A stretch of 64,000 bases of DNA. Origin: Burkholderiaceae bacterium. Lineage in GTDB: Bacteria; Pseudomonadota; Gammaproteobacteria; Burkholderiales; Burkholderiaceae_C. Each line of letters opens with the position of its first letter. The first letter of the stretch is position 1. Of this stretch, positions 34,282-42,482 are shown in pieces. Position numbers and translations under genes: made by a program. The stretch covers positions 124,001 through 188,000 of the forward strand of contig JACKLN010000001.1 in the NCBI GenBank assembly GCA_024235855.1. The letters run 5' to 3'. The notes beneath the pieces are model-generated. The model was not told the origin of the DNA, searched no databases, and saw only the letters and a program-made list of their open reading frames with translations.

Positions 34282-34728
34282 CTACTTCTGACCCTCGGTC
34301 AGCGTCATGACCTGGAAGTTGCCGGACTTGTCGACGAACCAGACCTCGGACACCGTGCCGGCACCCAACTTCGCCGGTGCGGGGAATGGTGCAGCGCGCT
34401 TGATCAACTGTACGATGAAGGGCGCCACGGCTGCCACGGCAGGCGGACGGCGAACGGCCACATCGACCACGTTACCCTGCTCGTCCAGTTGCGTCTCCGT
34501 CATCATCACGCTGTAGAGCAGCGGCGGCAACATCCCCCGATAGATGCGCATCGGGTAGGCCTTGTAGATGTGGGTCGCAAAGTCCTTCTTGTAGTCGTCG
34601 GCCGACTCGGCCTGCGACGGCGCCGGCGTGCCCTGCGTCAGCGGCGCGGGCACGGCGGCAAACTGCGCGCGCGCCGTGCCGGCAACCAGCATCAGCGTGG
34701 CAGTCAGGGTCAGCAGGACGTTCTTCAT
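34282..34728 (-). CDS. Small secreted protein with TonB-like C-terminal region
   Basis: 148 aa with a signal peptide (LLTLTATLMLVAGTARA). The mature part contains TETQLDEQGNVVDVAVRRPP and VWFVDKSGNFQVMTL, reminiscent of the TonB C-terminal (energy-transducer) domain. It has no transmembrane anchor or Pro-rich spacer, so it is not a working TonB by itself. I do not recognise a named family. The stretch looks somewhat less GC-rich than its neighbours. It lies between the SnoaL-like gene and corA. Confidence 0.6.
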   Translation of the reverse strand: MKNVLLTLTATLMLVAGTARAQFAAVPAPLTQGTPAPSQAESADDYKKDFATHIYKAYPMRIYRGMLPPLLYSVMMTETQLDEQGNVVDVAVRRPPAVAAVAPFIVQLIKRAAPFPAPAKLGAGTVSEVWFVDKSGNFQVMTLTEGQK

Positions 34729-34822
34729 CGGCAGCCTCAGTCTCCGGCAGGCTGGAATCTAGCGCAGCGCCGGGGGCGCGGCGTCCTCCTGGCAGGCGAG
34801 CTTTGCGACAAATGCAACACCG

Positions 34823-35800
34823 TCAGCGCAGCCAGCCCTTGCGGCGGAAGAACAGGAAGGGCGCGGCCACCGAACAGACCATCAGCGCCAGTGAGAAGAA
34901 GTAACCGTAGCGCCACTCCAGCTCGGGCATGAAGCGGAAGTTCATGCCGTAGATGCTGGCGATCAGCGTCGGCGGCAGCAACGCCACGCTGGCCACCGAG
35001 AAGATCTTGATGATCTTGTTCTGGTTGATGTTGATGAAGCCGACGGTGGCGTCCATCAGGAAGTTGATCTTGTCGAACAGGAAGGCGGTGTGCGAATCGA
35101 GCGAGTCGATGTCGCGCATGATCTGCCGCGCCTCCTCGAACTGCTCGGCGTTGAGCATCCGGCTGCGCATCATGAAGCTCACCGCGCGCCGCGTGTCCAT
35201 CACGTTGCGGCGGATGCGGCCGTTGAGGTCCTCCTCGCGGGCGATGGCCGACAGCGCTTCGCCGGCGGTGCGGTCGTCCACGTCCTGCTTGAGCACGCGG
35301 GCGCTGACGGCCTCCAGCCGGTCGTAGATGCCCTCGAGCACGTCGGCCGAGTACTCGGCGTCGGCGTCGAAGAGCTTGAGCAGCACGTCCTTCGCGTCCT
35401 CGATCAGCGCCGGGATGCGGCGCGCACGCAGGCGCAGCAGCCGGAACACCGGCAGGTCGTCGGCGTGCAGCGAGAACAGCACGTTGTTGAAGAGGATGAA
35501 GGCGACCCGCACGTTCTGCGCCAGCGCGCCGTCGGGGCTGCTGTCGCCCTCGATGAGGAAGTCGCTGCGGATGTGCAGTTCGCCGGCGTCGCCCTCGTAG
35601 AAACGGGCCGATTCCTCGAGGTCGTCGTCGTCCACGTCGGCCGGGATCGCGAGCCCGAACCGGGCCTGGATCCAGCCCTTCTCCTCGGGCGAGGCCGCCT
35701 CCAGGTCCACCCACACCGGCTGCAGGCTGGCCAGCGCCGACGGATCGTCGATCTCGTGCTGGATCAACCGGCCGTTGGCCAGCGTGAACACGTTGAACAT
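34823..35800 (-). CDS. corA: CorA-family magnesium/cobalt transporter
   Basis: 325 aa from the ATG at 35800. A long acidic cytoplasmic N-terminal domain is followed by two C-terminal membrane helices with the selectivity motif Gly-Met-Asn (IYGMNFRFMPE) in the connecting loop. The segment DKINFLMDATVGFININQNK leads into helix 1. It forms pentameric Mg2+ channels in the inner membrane. It is divergent from the next gene; the gap of 95 bp shows nothing distinctive. Confidence 0.92.
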   Translation of the reverse strand: MFNVFTLANGRLIQHEIDDPSALASLQPVWVDLEAASPEEKGWIQARFGLAIPADVDDDDLEESARFYEGDAGELHIRSDFLIEGDSSPDGALAQNVRVAFILFNNVLFSLHADDLPVFRLLRLRARRIPALIEDAKDVLLKLFDADAEYSADVLEGIYDRLEAVSARVLKQDVDDRTAGEALSAIAREEDLNGRIRRNVMDTRRAVSFMMRSRMLNAEQFEEARQIMRDIDSLDSHTAFLFDKINFLMDATVGFININQNKIIKIFSVASVALLPPTLIASIYGMNFRFMPELEWRYGYFFSLALMVCSVAAPFLFFRRKGWLR

Positions 35801-35895
35801 GGTGAAGGCGACAGGGCTGTCCGCCAAGGCGGCGGGGAACCCGGGGATTATCGCGCCGCGGCATGCGCCCGCGGCCCGGTGGCAGACTGCGCGCC

Positions 35896-37188
35896 ATGGC
35901 TGCGCCATCGTCTTCGCCTTCGTCGGCACCGCACCGTGCCTGGCGCTGGCTCTGGCTGGCCATGCCGGTCGGTGCACTGCTGCTCGCAGCCGCCACACTG
36001 TGGCTCGCCACCGAGCCGGCACCACAGGTCAGCGGCAACAGCGCCGCCACCGCCGGTGCCGGCACGCACCTGCGCCACTGGCTGCGCCAGCACGACCCGC
36101 GTCGCATGCGGGATGGGCGGGTGCTGTGGGTGCGGGCCAGCGCGGAGGAACTGGAGCTGCTGGCCGACCAGGCCGCCCATCTGGCCGGCGGCGCGGCACG
36201 CACGCGGCTGGCGGCCGGCCGCCTGGACCTGCAGTTCAGCCTGCCGCTGCGCTGGCCCGGCGCAGCGGCGCCTTCACGCTGGCTGAACGTGGACCTGGTG
36301 CTGCGCGACGGGCGGCAGCTCCCCGCGATGGTGGAGACGATCCGCGTCGGCCGCCTGCACCTGCCGCGGCCACTGGCCAGCACCGCCGTGAGGCTGGCCC
36401 TGGCCTGGTGGGACCGGCCGGCGGCAGGTTCGGCGCCGTGGCACACCATGCTGCAGGCGCTGCGCCTGCAACCGCAGCAGGTGCTGCTGAGCTACCGCTG
36501 GCGCGCCGACCTGCCGCAACAGCTGGCCGCCTGGGTGATGCCGGCAGACCGGCTGGCCACGCTGCAGCCGTATCACGACGCGCTGCGCTCGGCGGTGCTG
36601 CGCTCGAACAGGCCACAGCAGCTGACGGCGCTGATGGCGCCGCTGTTCGCGCTCGCCGCGCAGCGCAGCGTGACTGGCGATGCCGCCGCCGAAAACCGCG
36701 CCGCGCTGCTGGTGCTGGCCGCCTACGCCAGCGGGCAGCCGGCGGCGCGCTGGTGGCCGCAGGCCGGCGACTGGCCGCGCGTGCCGCCGCGCGGCGCACA
36801 GTTCGGCGGCCGCGGCGACTTCGCGCAGCACTACCTGGTCTCCGCCGCCCTGGCCGCCGAAGCCGGCGGGCCACTGGCCGATGCGCTGGGGGCGATGAAG
36901 GAGGTGGGCGACACGCGCGGCGGCAGCGGCTTCAGCTTCACCGACATCGCCGTCAACCGCGCCGGCGCGCGCCTGGGCGAACTGGCGGTGCGCGACCCGC
37001 GCCGCGTGCAGACGCTGCTGGCGGCAGCGCCGCCGGACCACGACCTGCTGCCCGCCGTGGCCGACCTGCCCGAGTTCATGGGCCGCGCCGAGTTCGAGGC
37101 GCGCTTCGGCGCCGTGGGCGCACCGGCCTACCAGGCCATGCTCGCGCGCATCGACGCGCGGCTGGACGCGCTGGACGCCTACCGCTGA
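35896..37188 (+). CDS. Unknown membrane-anchored protein
   Basis: 430 aa from the ATG at 35896 (an upstream ATG at 35863 is possible). One hydrophobic helix near the start (WLWLAMPVGALLLAAATLWL) anchors a large, probably periplasmic, domain. This has a beta-rich part (residues about 60-150) and a helical part with LLVLAAYASGQPAARWWPQA, DFAQHYLVSAALAAEAGG and GSGFSFTDIAVNRAGARLGE. The FSFTDIAVNRAG pattern is reminiscent of peptidase-like or lytic proteins, but I cannot name a family and see no certain catalytic motif. It overlaps the next gene tail to tail by 10 bp. Confidence 0.72.
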   Translation: MAAPSSSPSSAPHRAWRWLWLAMPVGALLLAAATLWLATEPAPQVSGNSAATAGAGTHLRHWLRQHDPRRMRDGRVLWVRASAEELELLADQAAHLAGGAARTRLAAGRLDLQFSLPLRWPGAAAPSRWLNVDLVLRDGRQLPAMVETIRVGRLHLPRPLASTAVRLALAWWDRPAAGSAPWHTMLQALRLQPQQVLLSYRWRADLPQQLAAWVMPADRLATLQPYHDALRSAVLRSNRPQQLTALMAPLFALAAQRSVTGDAAAENRAALLVLAAYASGQPAARWWPQAGDWPRVPPRGAQFGGRGDFAQHYLVSAALAAEAGGPLADALGAMKEVGDTRGGSGFSFTDIAVNRAGARLGELAVRDPRRVQTLLAAAPPDHDLLPAVADLPEFMGRAEFEARFGAVGAPAYQAMLARIDARLDALDAYR

Positions 37189-37841
37189 GCGCCGGCCGGC
37201 TCGGCCGCCGACTCCGCAGCGATCTGGCGCAGCGCCTGCAGGTAGACCGCCGGCGGCTGCCCGCCCTGGATCAGGTGCCGGCCGTCGACCACCACCGAAG
37301 GCACGGCACGGATGCCCTGCTGCTGCCAGTGGCGCTCGGCGGCGCGCACCTCGTCGGCATGGCGGCCCTCGGCCAGCACCGCCTGCGCGGCGGCGCGGTC
37401 CAGCCCTGCGGCTTCAGCCGCATCGGCCAGCACGGCAGCGTCCGACGGGTTGCGGCCATCACCGTGGTAGGCCTGCAGCAGGGCCCGCTTGAGCGCCAGC
37501 TGCGCAGCCGCGCCCTGCAGGCCCGCCCAGTGCAGCAGCCGGTGGGCGTCGAAGGTGTTCCAGGTGCGCGTGCGCGGCCCGAAGGCGAAGCCGACGGCGG
37601 CACCGCGCTCGCGGATCATGGCCTGCGTCTGCGCGATGTCCTGCGGCGACTTGCCGTACTTCTCGCCCAGGTACTCGACGATGTCCCGGCCCTCGGGCCC
37701 CATGTCGGGGTTGAGCTCGAAGGGCTGGCAGTGCAATTCGACATCGATCTCGCCGTCGAGCTGGTCGAGGGCCTGCTGCAGGCCGGCCAGGCCGATGGCA
37801 CACCAGGGGCAGGCGACGTCGGAGATCAGGTCGATGCGCAT
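37179..37841 (-). CDS. DsbA-family oxidoreductase (FrnE-like)
   Basis: 220 aa from the ATG at 37841. The active site CPWC (Cys11, Cys14) is at the very N-terminus in LISDVACPWCAIG, without a signal peptide, and the cis-Pro loop is GIRAVPSVVVDGRHLI. The FrnE/2-hydroxychromene-isomerase-like DsbA subfamily is cytoplasmic and has a helical insertion such as FNTFDAHRLL (here TWNTFDAHRLLHWA). It probably acts as a disulfide isomerase or in glutathione-linked redox work. Confidence 0.88.
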   Translation of the reverse strand: MRIDLISDVACPWCAIGLAGLQQALDQLDGEIDVELHCQPFELNPDMGPEGRDIVEYLGEKYGKSPQDIAQTQAMIRERGAAVGFAFGPRTRTWNTFDAHRLLHWAGLQGAAAQLALKRALLQAYHGDGRNPSDAAVLADAAEAAGLDRAAAQAVLAEGRHADEVRAAERHWQQQGIRAVPSVVVDGRHLIQGGQPPAVYLQALRQIAAESAAEPAGAQR

Positions 37842-37873
37842 GCGCGGCAGTGTAGGCGCGCCGGTGGCGGCCG

Positions 37874-39010
37874 TCACGGCGACAGGGTCTCCAGGAAGGC
37901 CACCAGGTCCGCGACCTCGTCGTCACGCAGTTGCAACGGCACCAGGATGCGCTCGCCGTCGGCATGCAGCCGTTCGGGATCGAGGGTCGAGTAATGCCGG
38001 ACGACGTCCGTCAGCGTCGCGGCGCTGCCGGCGTGGAAGTACGGCGCGGTCTGGCGCAGGTTGCGCAGGCCGGGCACACGGAACTCGCCGAAGTGGCGGT
38101 GCTCGCTGCGCAGATGGCGGGTGGCGACACCGCTGGCGCCGCCGTCGTCGGCGAACGGGCCGAGGCGATTGAAGCGGCTGCCGCGTACCTCTGCCAGCCC
38201 CGCGTGGCGCCCGGGATCCACGCCGCCGGGCACGAAGAAGGGCACGCCGATGTCGGCGAACTCGCCGTGGCTGAAGCGCGGGCCGACATGGCACAGCTGG
38301 CATCGGCCACGGCCCACGAACAGGCGCAGGCCGCGCTGGGCCGGCAGCGAGTAGCGCGCGGCGGCCGCATCGTCGCCACGGACCAGGGCATCGCGGAAGT
38401 CATCGAAGGCCGTGCGCGGCGAGACGAGCCGGGCCTGGAACGCAGCCAGCGACTTGGCGGCCGCCACCAGGCGGGCATCGCCTTCGGGCACCGCGGCGAG
38501 CGCGGGTTCGCGGGCCAGCCGGCGCTGCAGCGCGGCCTCGTCGCCGCCCATCTCCGCCGGGTCGCGCAGGGCGCGCAGGCTGGCAGCCCACAGCGAGTCG
38601 GCGTTGCCGCCCCAGCCGAACCAGCGCTGGCCCGCCACGTCCATCAGGCCGGGTGTGTTGCGCACGCCCGGCCCCTGGCCGATGGCCACCGGGCGGCCGT
38701 CCTGGAAGGCCCGTGCCGGCACGTGGCAGCTGGCGCAGGACACCTGGCCGCTGGCCGACAGACCGGCGTCGAAGAAGAGGCGGCGGCCGAGGGCCGCGGC
38801 CTTGGCGTCAGGCTGCCAGCGGTTGCTCGGGTCGGTCGCGGTCGGTGGCGGCCAGGGCCCGTGGGCGGCAATGGCCTGGCGCTCTTCGGTGGAGAAGTCG
38901 AGCAGGCCCTCCGCAGCCTGCGCACCGCAGACCAGACTGGCCAATGCCAGCGCGGCCATCGCACGCGCCGGGGCGACACGGCGCCATGCGCGGAACGCTG
39001 CCGGCCACAT
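37874..39010 (-). CDS. MauG/cytochrome-c-peroxidase-family dihaem protein
   Basis: 378 aa from the ATG at 39010, with a signal peptide (ARAMAALALASLVCGAQA). Two haem c sites are visible, CASCH near residue 105 and CQLCH near 245. Other family motifs are FFDAGLSASGQVSC, GVRNTPGLMDVAGQRWFGWG and APYFHAGSAATLTDVVRHY, where the Tyr/His region decides between MauG and classical peroxidase chemistry. It is periplasmic. It is the last gene of a three-gene operon and overlaps the small secreted-protein gene by one base (TGATG). Confidence 0.87.
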   Translation of the reverse strand: MWPAAFRAWRRVAPARAMAALALASLVCGAQAAEGLLDFSTEERQAIAAHGPWPPPTATDPSNRWQPDAKAAALGRRLFFDAGLSASGQVSCASCHVPARAFQDGRPVAIGQGPGVRNTPGLMDVAGQRWFGWGGNADSLWAASLRALRDPAEMGGDEAALQRRLAREPALAAVPEGDARLVAAAKSLAAFQARLVSPRTAFDDFRDALVRGDDAAAARYSLPAQRGLRLFVGRGRCQLCHVGPRFSHGEFADIGVPFFVPGGVDPGRHAGLAEVRGSRFNRLGPFADDGGASGVATRHLRSEHRHFGEFRVPGLRNLRQTAPYFHAGSAATLTDVVRHYSTLDPERLHADGERILVPLQLRDDEVADLVAFLETLSP

Positions 39011-39417
39011 CACTGCAGGTCGACGCTCTGCTGCAGCATCTGGGTGCGCCCGTCCAGCCGCACCTCCAGCCGCAGCGACCAGGTGCCGGGCATGTGCCAC
39101 AGCAGGCCATCGACCCGCCAGCGGCCGCCGCCGAGCGCCTGCAGCGACGGCCGGTAGTTCATGCCGTGGCGGTGCGCCGGCATCGTGGCGTCGACGGCCA
39201 GCAGTTCGGCCTGCGGCGGGCACAGCCGCACCTGCAGCGCGAAGGGCGTCGCCAGCGGTGGCGCCGCATCGGCGGGGCCATCGTCGTGCACCCGCCAGGC
39301 CAAGGTCACACCCTCCCCCGCCACCCGCCAGCCGTCGTCGGCCTGCAGTGGGCAGGCACCGGCACCGGGCAGCATCAGCAGGCCGACGCTGGCCGCCAGC
39401 AGGGAACGCCAGCTCAC
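39010..39417 (-). CDS. Small secreted protein, FixH/YtkA-like
   Basis: 135 aa from a GTG at 39417. Signal peptide LLAASVGLLMLPGAGA. The mature part (VDATMPAHRHGMNYRPSLQA, WHMPGTWSLRLEVRLDG) has the beta-sandwich pattern of FixH/YtkA-like domains, with conserved Met and His residues (MPAHRHGM) that could bind copper. It overlaps the amidohydrolase by 4 bp and the MauG-like gene by one base. Function is inferred from fold and neighbours only. Confidence 0.68.
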   Translation of the reverse strand: MSWRSLLAASVGLLMLPGAGACPLQADDGWRVAGEGVTLAWRVHDDGPADAAPPLATPFALQVRLCPPQAELLAVDATMPAHRHGMNYRPSLQALGGGRWRVDGLLWHMPGTWSLRLEVRLDGRTQMLQQSVDLQ

Positions 39418-40340
39418 CGCTGCAGCGCCGCCCGCATCGCGCCGAACAGGCGTTCGCCGTTGCGCCAGGCGATCTGCTCGGCCACGTCGGCGGGCAGATC
39501 GGCCAGCCAGGCGCGGCTGAACTGCGCGTGCGGCACCACGTAGTGCCAGCGTTCCGGCGTGAAGGTGTCGGTGCCGACGAGGAAACGGTCGGGAAACGCC
39601 AGGAAAACGGCGCGCCACGCCGGGTCGACCTTCCCGTCACTGGCATGGTCGCTGCGGAAGGCCAGGTCGCACCACAGGTTGGGGTGGCGGCGCAGCATCT
39701 GCGCCACGCGCTCCGGCGTGTCGAAGCCGGCATGCGCCCAGAGGATGCGCGCCTGCGGGTCCTGCCGGAACTGACGCTCGACCGCGTCGGCGTCACCATG
39801 CGCATGCAGGTAGAGCCCGTGCTCGCGTGCGAGCTGCACCACGCGGCGCATCACCGGCGTATCGGCCTGATCGCCATACGCATGGAATTCGCCGATGGCC
39901 ACGTAGCGGAAGCGCCTCAGGCGGTCTTCCAGGTAGGGGATGACCGACGGGTCGTGCATCCAGGTGCCGAGTTCACCGCGCTGCCGGTAGGGCCGCAGCG
40001 CTGGCAGCACGATGTCGGGGGCGGCAGCGTACAGCTGCTGGGTGCCTTCGTCGCTGCTGCTGGACACCAGGGCCGCCTTCAGTCCGGCCTCGCGCAGCAG
40101 GGCGGCGGCACGCGCCGGCGGGAGCTGGTCCCAGGCATCGTGGCTGTAGTGCAGGTGGGCGTCGAAGAGGGGCAGCGCGGGCGGCGCCGCGAACGCCGGG
40201 GCGGCCGGCCACGCCAGCACCACCCAGCAGAGCGAACACACGCGTGCGGCCGCGCCACGGCAGCCGAAGATCAGGTCGAGAAGCACGGCCAGGCACCCCC
40301 CCGGAGAACGCGCAGACGACCTTACTGCCAATCCGTGCAT
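39414..40340 (-). CDS. Secreted amidohydrolase-family protein
   Basis: 308 aa from the ATG at 40340; a GTG at 40286 is an alternative that leaves a shorter signal region. A hydrophobic export segment (VCSLCWVVLAWPAAPAFA) precedes a TIM-barrel metal hydrolase: the first His pair is in FDAHLHYSHDAW, further metal or catalytic positions are GEFHAYGD, YLHAHGDADAV and ILWAHAGFD, and the last Asp is in FLVGTDTF. The family includes TatD-like and amidohydrolase-2 enzymes. The export signal and the coupling to a dihaem peroxidase are unusual. The substrate is unknown. Confidence 0.78.
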   Translation of the reverse strand: MHGLAVRSSARSPGGCLAVLLDLIFGCRGAAARVCSLCWVVLAWPAAPAFAAPPALPLFDAHLHYSHDAWDQLPPARAAALLREAGLKAALVSSSSDEGTQQLYAAAPDIVLPALRPYRQRGELGTWMHDPSVIPYLEDRLRRFRYVAIGEFHAYGDQADTPVMRRVVQLAREHGLYLHAHGDADAVERQFRQDPQARILWAHAGFDTPERVAQMLRRHPNLWCDLAFRSDHASDGKVDPAWRAVFLAFPDRFLVGTDTFTPERWHYVVPHAQFSRAWLADLPADVAEQIAWRNGERLFGAMRAALQR

Positions 40341-40403
40341 CCTGCCGCGAAGGGCGGGATTTCACAAGCTTGTCACGGGGGTGCTTCGGGCGCACACTGG
40401 GTC

Positions 40404-40432
40404 TGTCGGGTGGCTTGACAGATGGCCCGACA
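40404..40432 (+). promoter_or_regulatory. Inverted repeat around a TTGACA box upstream of hpf
   Basis: TGTCGGG (40404-40410) and CCCGACA (40426-40432) form a perfect 7-bp inverted repeat with a 15-bp spacer containing TTGACA (40415-40420), a perfect -35 hexamer. No good -10 box lies 16-18 bp further on. The hpf ATG is 31 bp beyond the repeat. It could be an operator over the hpf promoter; this is inference. Confidence 0.35.
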
Positions 40433-40463
40433 CGAGACCCCAATGACCTGAAAGGAAGCCCTG

Positions 40464-40805
40464 ATGAACCTGACGATCAGCGGACATCATCTCGAAGTGA
40501 CGCCGGCTCTGCGAGAGTATGTGCTCACCAAGCTAGATCGGGTGACGCGCCACTTCGACCAGGTGGTCGACGTGACCGTGCTGCTGACCGTGGAGAAGCT
40601 GAAGGAGAAGGAACGCCGACAGAAGGCCGAGGTGACCCTGCACGTCAAAGGGCGGGACATCTTCGTCGAGCAGTCCCACGAGGACTTGTACGCCGCCATC
40701 GACCAGTTGATGGACAAGCTCGACCGCCAGGTCGTCCGCCACAAGGACCGCCTGCAGGACCACCATCACACGTCGCCCAAGCGGCTGGGTGCGGAACTGT
40801 CCTGA
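40464..40805 (+). CDS. hpf: Ribosome hibernation promoting factor HPF
   Basis: 113 aa, short-form HPF. The beta-alpha-beta S30AE fold is recognised by MNLTISGHHLEVTPALREYV, KLDRVTRHFDQVVDVTV and SHEDLYAAIDQLMDKLDRQV. It binds the 30S subunit and pairs ribosomes into inactive 100S dimers in stationary phase. In most Betaproteobacteria hpf follows rpoN; here rpoN is not upstream, and the neighbour is the amidohydrolase operon. Ribosome site AAAGGAAG. A terminator follows. Confidence 0.93.
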   Translation: MNLTISGHHLEVTPALREYVLTKLDRVTRHFDQVVDVTVLLTVEKLKEKERRQKAEVTLHVKGRDIFVEQSHEDLYAAIDQLMDKLDRQVVRHKDRLQDHHHTSPKRLGAELS

Positions 40806-40828
40806 GCGCCGATCTCCCTTTTCTGCGT

Positions 40829-40852
40829 GCGGCCTTCGGGCCGCTTTCGTTT
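40829..40852 (+). terminator. Rho-independent terminator after hpf
   Basis: A GCGGCC/GGCCGC stem (40829-40834, 40839-40844) closed by a TTCG tetraloop is followed by TTTCGTTT. The very stable loop plus the T-rich tail, 24 bp after the hpf stop, fits an intrinsic terminator. It separates hpf from ptsN. Confidence 0.65.
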
Positions 40853-40940
40853 GCCGGAAACTGTTGTCCCCGTGCCGCGCCGCCGTTGACTTCCACCGAC
40901 ATCGGTGGTGCAGTGCACACAAACGCCGGACCGCGATTCC

Positions 40941-40946
40941 TATAAT
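40941..40946 (+). promoter_or_regulatory. Perfect -10 box upstream of ptsN
   Basis: A consensus TATAAT stands out in GC-rich DNA, 51 bp before the ptsN ATG. The position 17 bp upstream reads CACAAA, a poor -35, so the promoter may need an activator. It lies behind the hpf terminator, which means ptsN-hprK have their own transcription start. Confidence 0.5.
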
Positions 40947-40996
40947 TCCTACTCACTTGTAACGAGATCCGCGGTGGCGCACGCATCACCGACCCC

Positions 40997-41467
40997 ATGA
41001 ACCGTCTTGCCGCCATCCTGCCGGAAGGCAACGTGCTGGTGAACGTGGAGGCGAGCAGCAAGAAGCGTGTCTTCGAGCATGCCGGCCTGCTGTTCGAGAA
41101 CCTGCACGCCATCGCCCGCAGCACCGTCACCGACAACCTGTTCGCCCGCGAACGCCTGGGCTCCACGGGGCTGGGGCATGGCGTGGCGATCCCGCACGGG
41201 CGCATCAAGGGGCTGAAGAACCCGCTGGCGGCCGTGCTTCGCGTGCAGCAGCCCATCCCGTTCGACGCGCCCGACGACGAGCCGGTGCTGTTGCTGATCT
41301 TCCTGCTCGTGCCCGAGGCGGCGACCCAGCGCCACCTGGAGATCCTGTCGGAGATCGCCGAGATGCTGTCCGACCGCGACCTGCGCGAGCGCCTGAAGAC
41401 CGAGCCCGATGCGGCCGGCGTGCACAAGCTCATCCAGGACTGGGAACCGCTGAAGTCGGTGGCCTGA
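40997..41467 (+). CDS. ptsN: Nitrogen-PTS enzyme IIA (PtsN)
   Basis: 156 aa EIIA domain. The phosphorylated His67 is in GLGHGVAIPHGRI, and the fold pattern FEHAGLLFENLHAIARSTV and EPVLLLIFLLVPEAATQRHL is typical. PtsN takes phosphate from NPr/HPr and works as a regulator of potassium and nitrogen/carbon status rather than in sugar uptake. It lies 31 bp before hprK, which phosphorylates HPr. Confidence 0.92.
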   Translation: MNRLAAILPEGNVLVNVEASSKKRVFEHAGLLFENLHAIARSTVTDNLFARERLGSTGLGHGVAIPHGRIKGLKNPLAAVLRVQQPIPFDAPDDEPVLLLIFLLVPEAATQRHLEILSEIAEMLSDRDLRERLKTEPDAAGVHKLIQDWEPLKSVA

Positions 41468-41498
41468 TGTCCACCGGCGGCAACCGGCCGTCCGCGCC

Positions 41499-42458
41499 AT
41501 GAAACCCACCTCGATGAGCGCCGAGGCGCTCTTCGAACAACACCGCGCAGCATTGCGCTGGGAGTGGGTGGCCGGCCACGCGCAGCCCGATCGCCGCTTC
41601 GACGAGGCCGCGGTGCGTGACGCACGCTCCGCAGCCGACCTCGTCGGCTACCTGAACTACATCCACCCCTACCGGGTGCAGATCGTCGGCGAGCGCGAGG
41701 TGGCGTACCTGAAGGCCTCCTCGCCCGAGGACCAGGAACGGCGCATCTCGCGCATCGTGACGCTGGAGCCGCCGGTGATCATCGTCGCCGACGGCCAGGT
41801 GCCGCCGGACCGCCTGGTGGCCATCTGCGACCGTGCCGAGATCCCGTTGTTCGTCACCGCGGAGTCGGCGGGCCACACCATCGACGTCGTGCGCGGCTGG
41901 CTGGCGCGGCTGTTCGCCGACCGCACGACACGCCACGGCGTGTTCATGGACATCCTGGGCCTGGGCGTGCTGCTCACCGGCGAATCGGGCCTGGGCAAGA
42001 GCGAGCTCGGGCTGGAGTTGATCAGCCGCGGCCACGGCCTGGTGGCCGACGACGCGGTGGACATCTACCGCATCAGCCAGACGGCGCTGGAGGGGCGCTG
42101 CCCCGAACTGCTGCTGAACCTGCTGGAGGTGCGCGGCATCGGCCTGCTGGACATCAAGGCCATCTTCGGCGAGACCGCCGTGCGGCGGAAGATGCGCGTG
42201 CAGCTGATCGTGCACCTGGTGCGCAAGGAAACCATGGAGCGCGAATTCGAGCGCCTGCCCTACGAGCCGCTGTACGAGGAGGTGCTGGGCATCCCGGTGC
42301 GCAAGGTGGTGATCGCGGTGGACGCCGGGCGCAACCTGGCCGTGCTGGTGGAAGCCGCCGTGCGCAACACCGTGCTGCAGCTGCGCGGCATCGACACCTA
42401 CCAGGAGTTCGTGGCGCGCCACCAGCGCGCGATGGAAAAGGGCGAGCCGCTGAACTGA
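41499..42458 (+). CDS. hprK: HPr kinase/phosphorylase
   Basis: 319 aa. Walker A GESGLGKS (161-168), preceded by the catalytic His146 in RTTRHGVFMDILG; the HprK signature LLNLLEVRGIGLLDIKAIFG follows. It phosphorylates and dephosphorylates Ser46 of HPr in response to energy and metabolite state. In many betaproteobacteria rapZ comes next; here the next gene is fur on the opposite strand. Confidence 0.93.
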   Translation: MKPTSMSAEALFEQHRAALRWEWVAGHAQPDRRFDEAAVRDARSAADLVGYLNYIHPYRVQIVGEREVAYLKASSPEDQERRISRIVTLEPPVIIVADGQVPPDRLVAICDRAEIPLFVTAESAGHTIDVVRGWLARLFADRTTRHGVFMDILGLGVLLTGESGLGKSELGLELISRGHGLVADDAVDIYRISQTALEGRCPELLLNLLEVRGIGLLDIKAIFGETAVRRKMRVQLIVHLVRKETMEREFERLPYEPLYEEVLGIPVRKVVIAVDAGRNLAVLVEAAVRNTVLQLRGIDTYQEFVARHQRAMEKGEPLN

Positions 42459-42482
42459 CGCGGCAGCGCCCGAGACGGCAGC

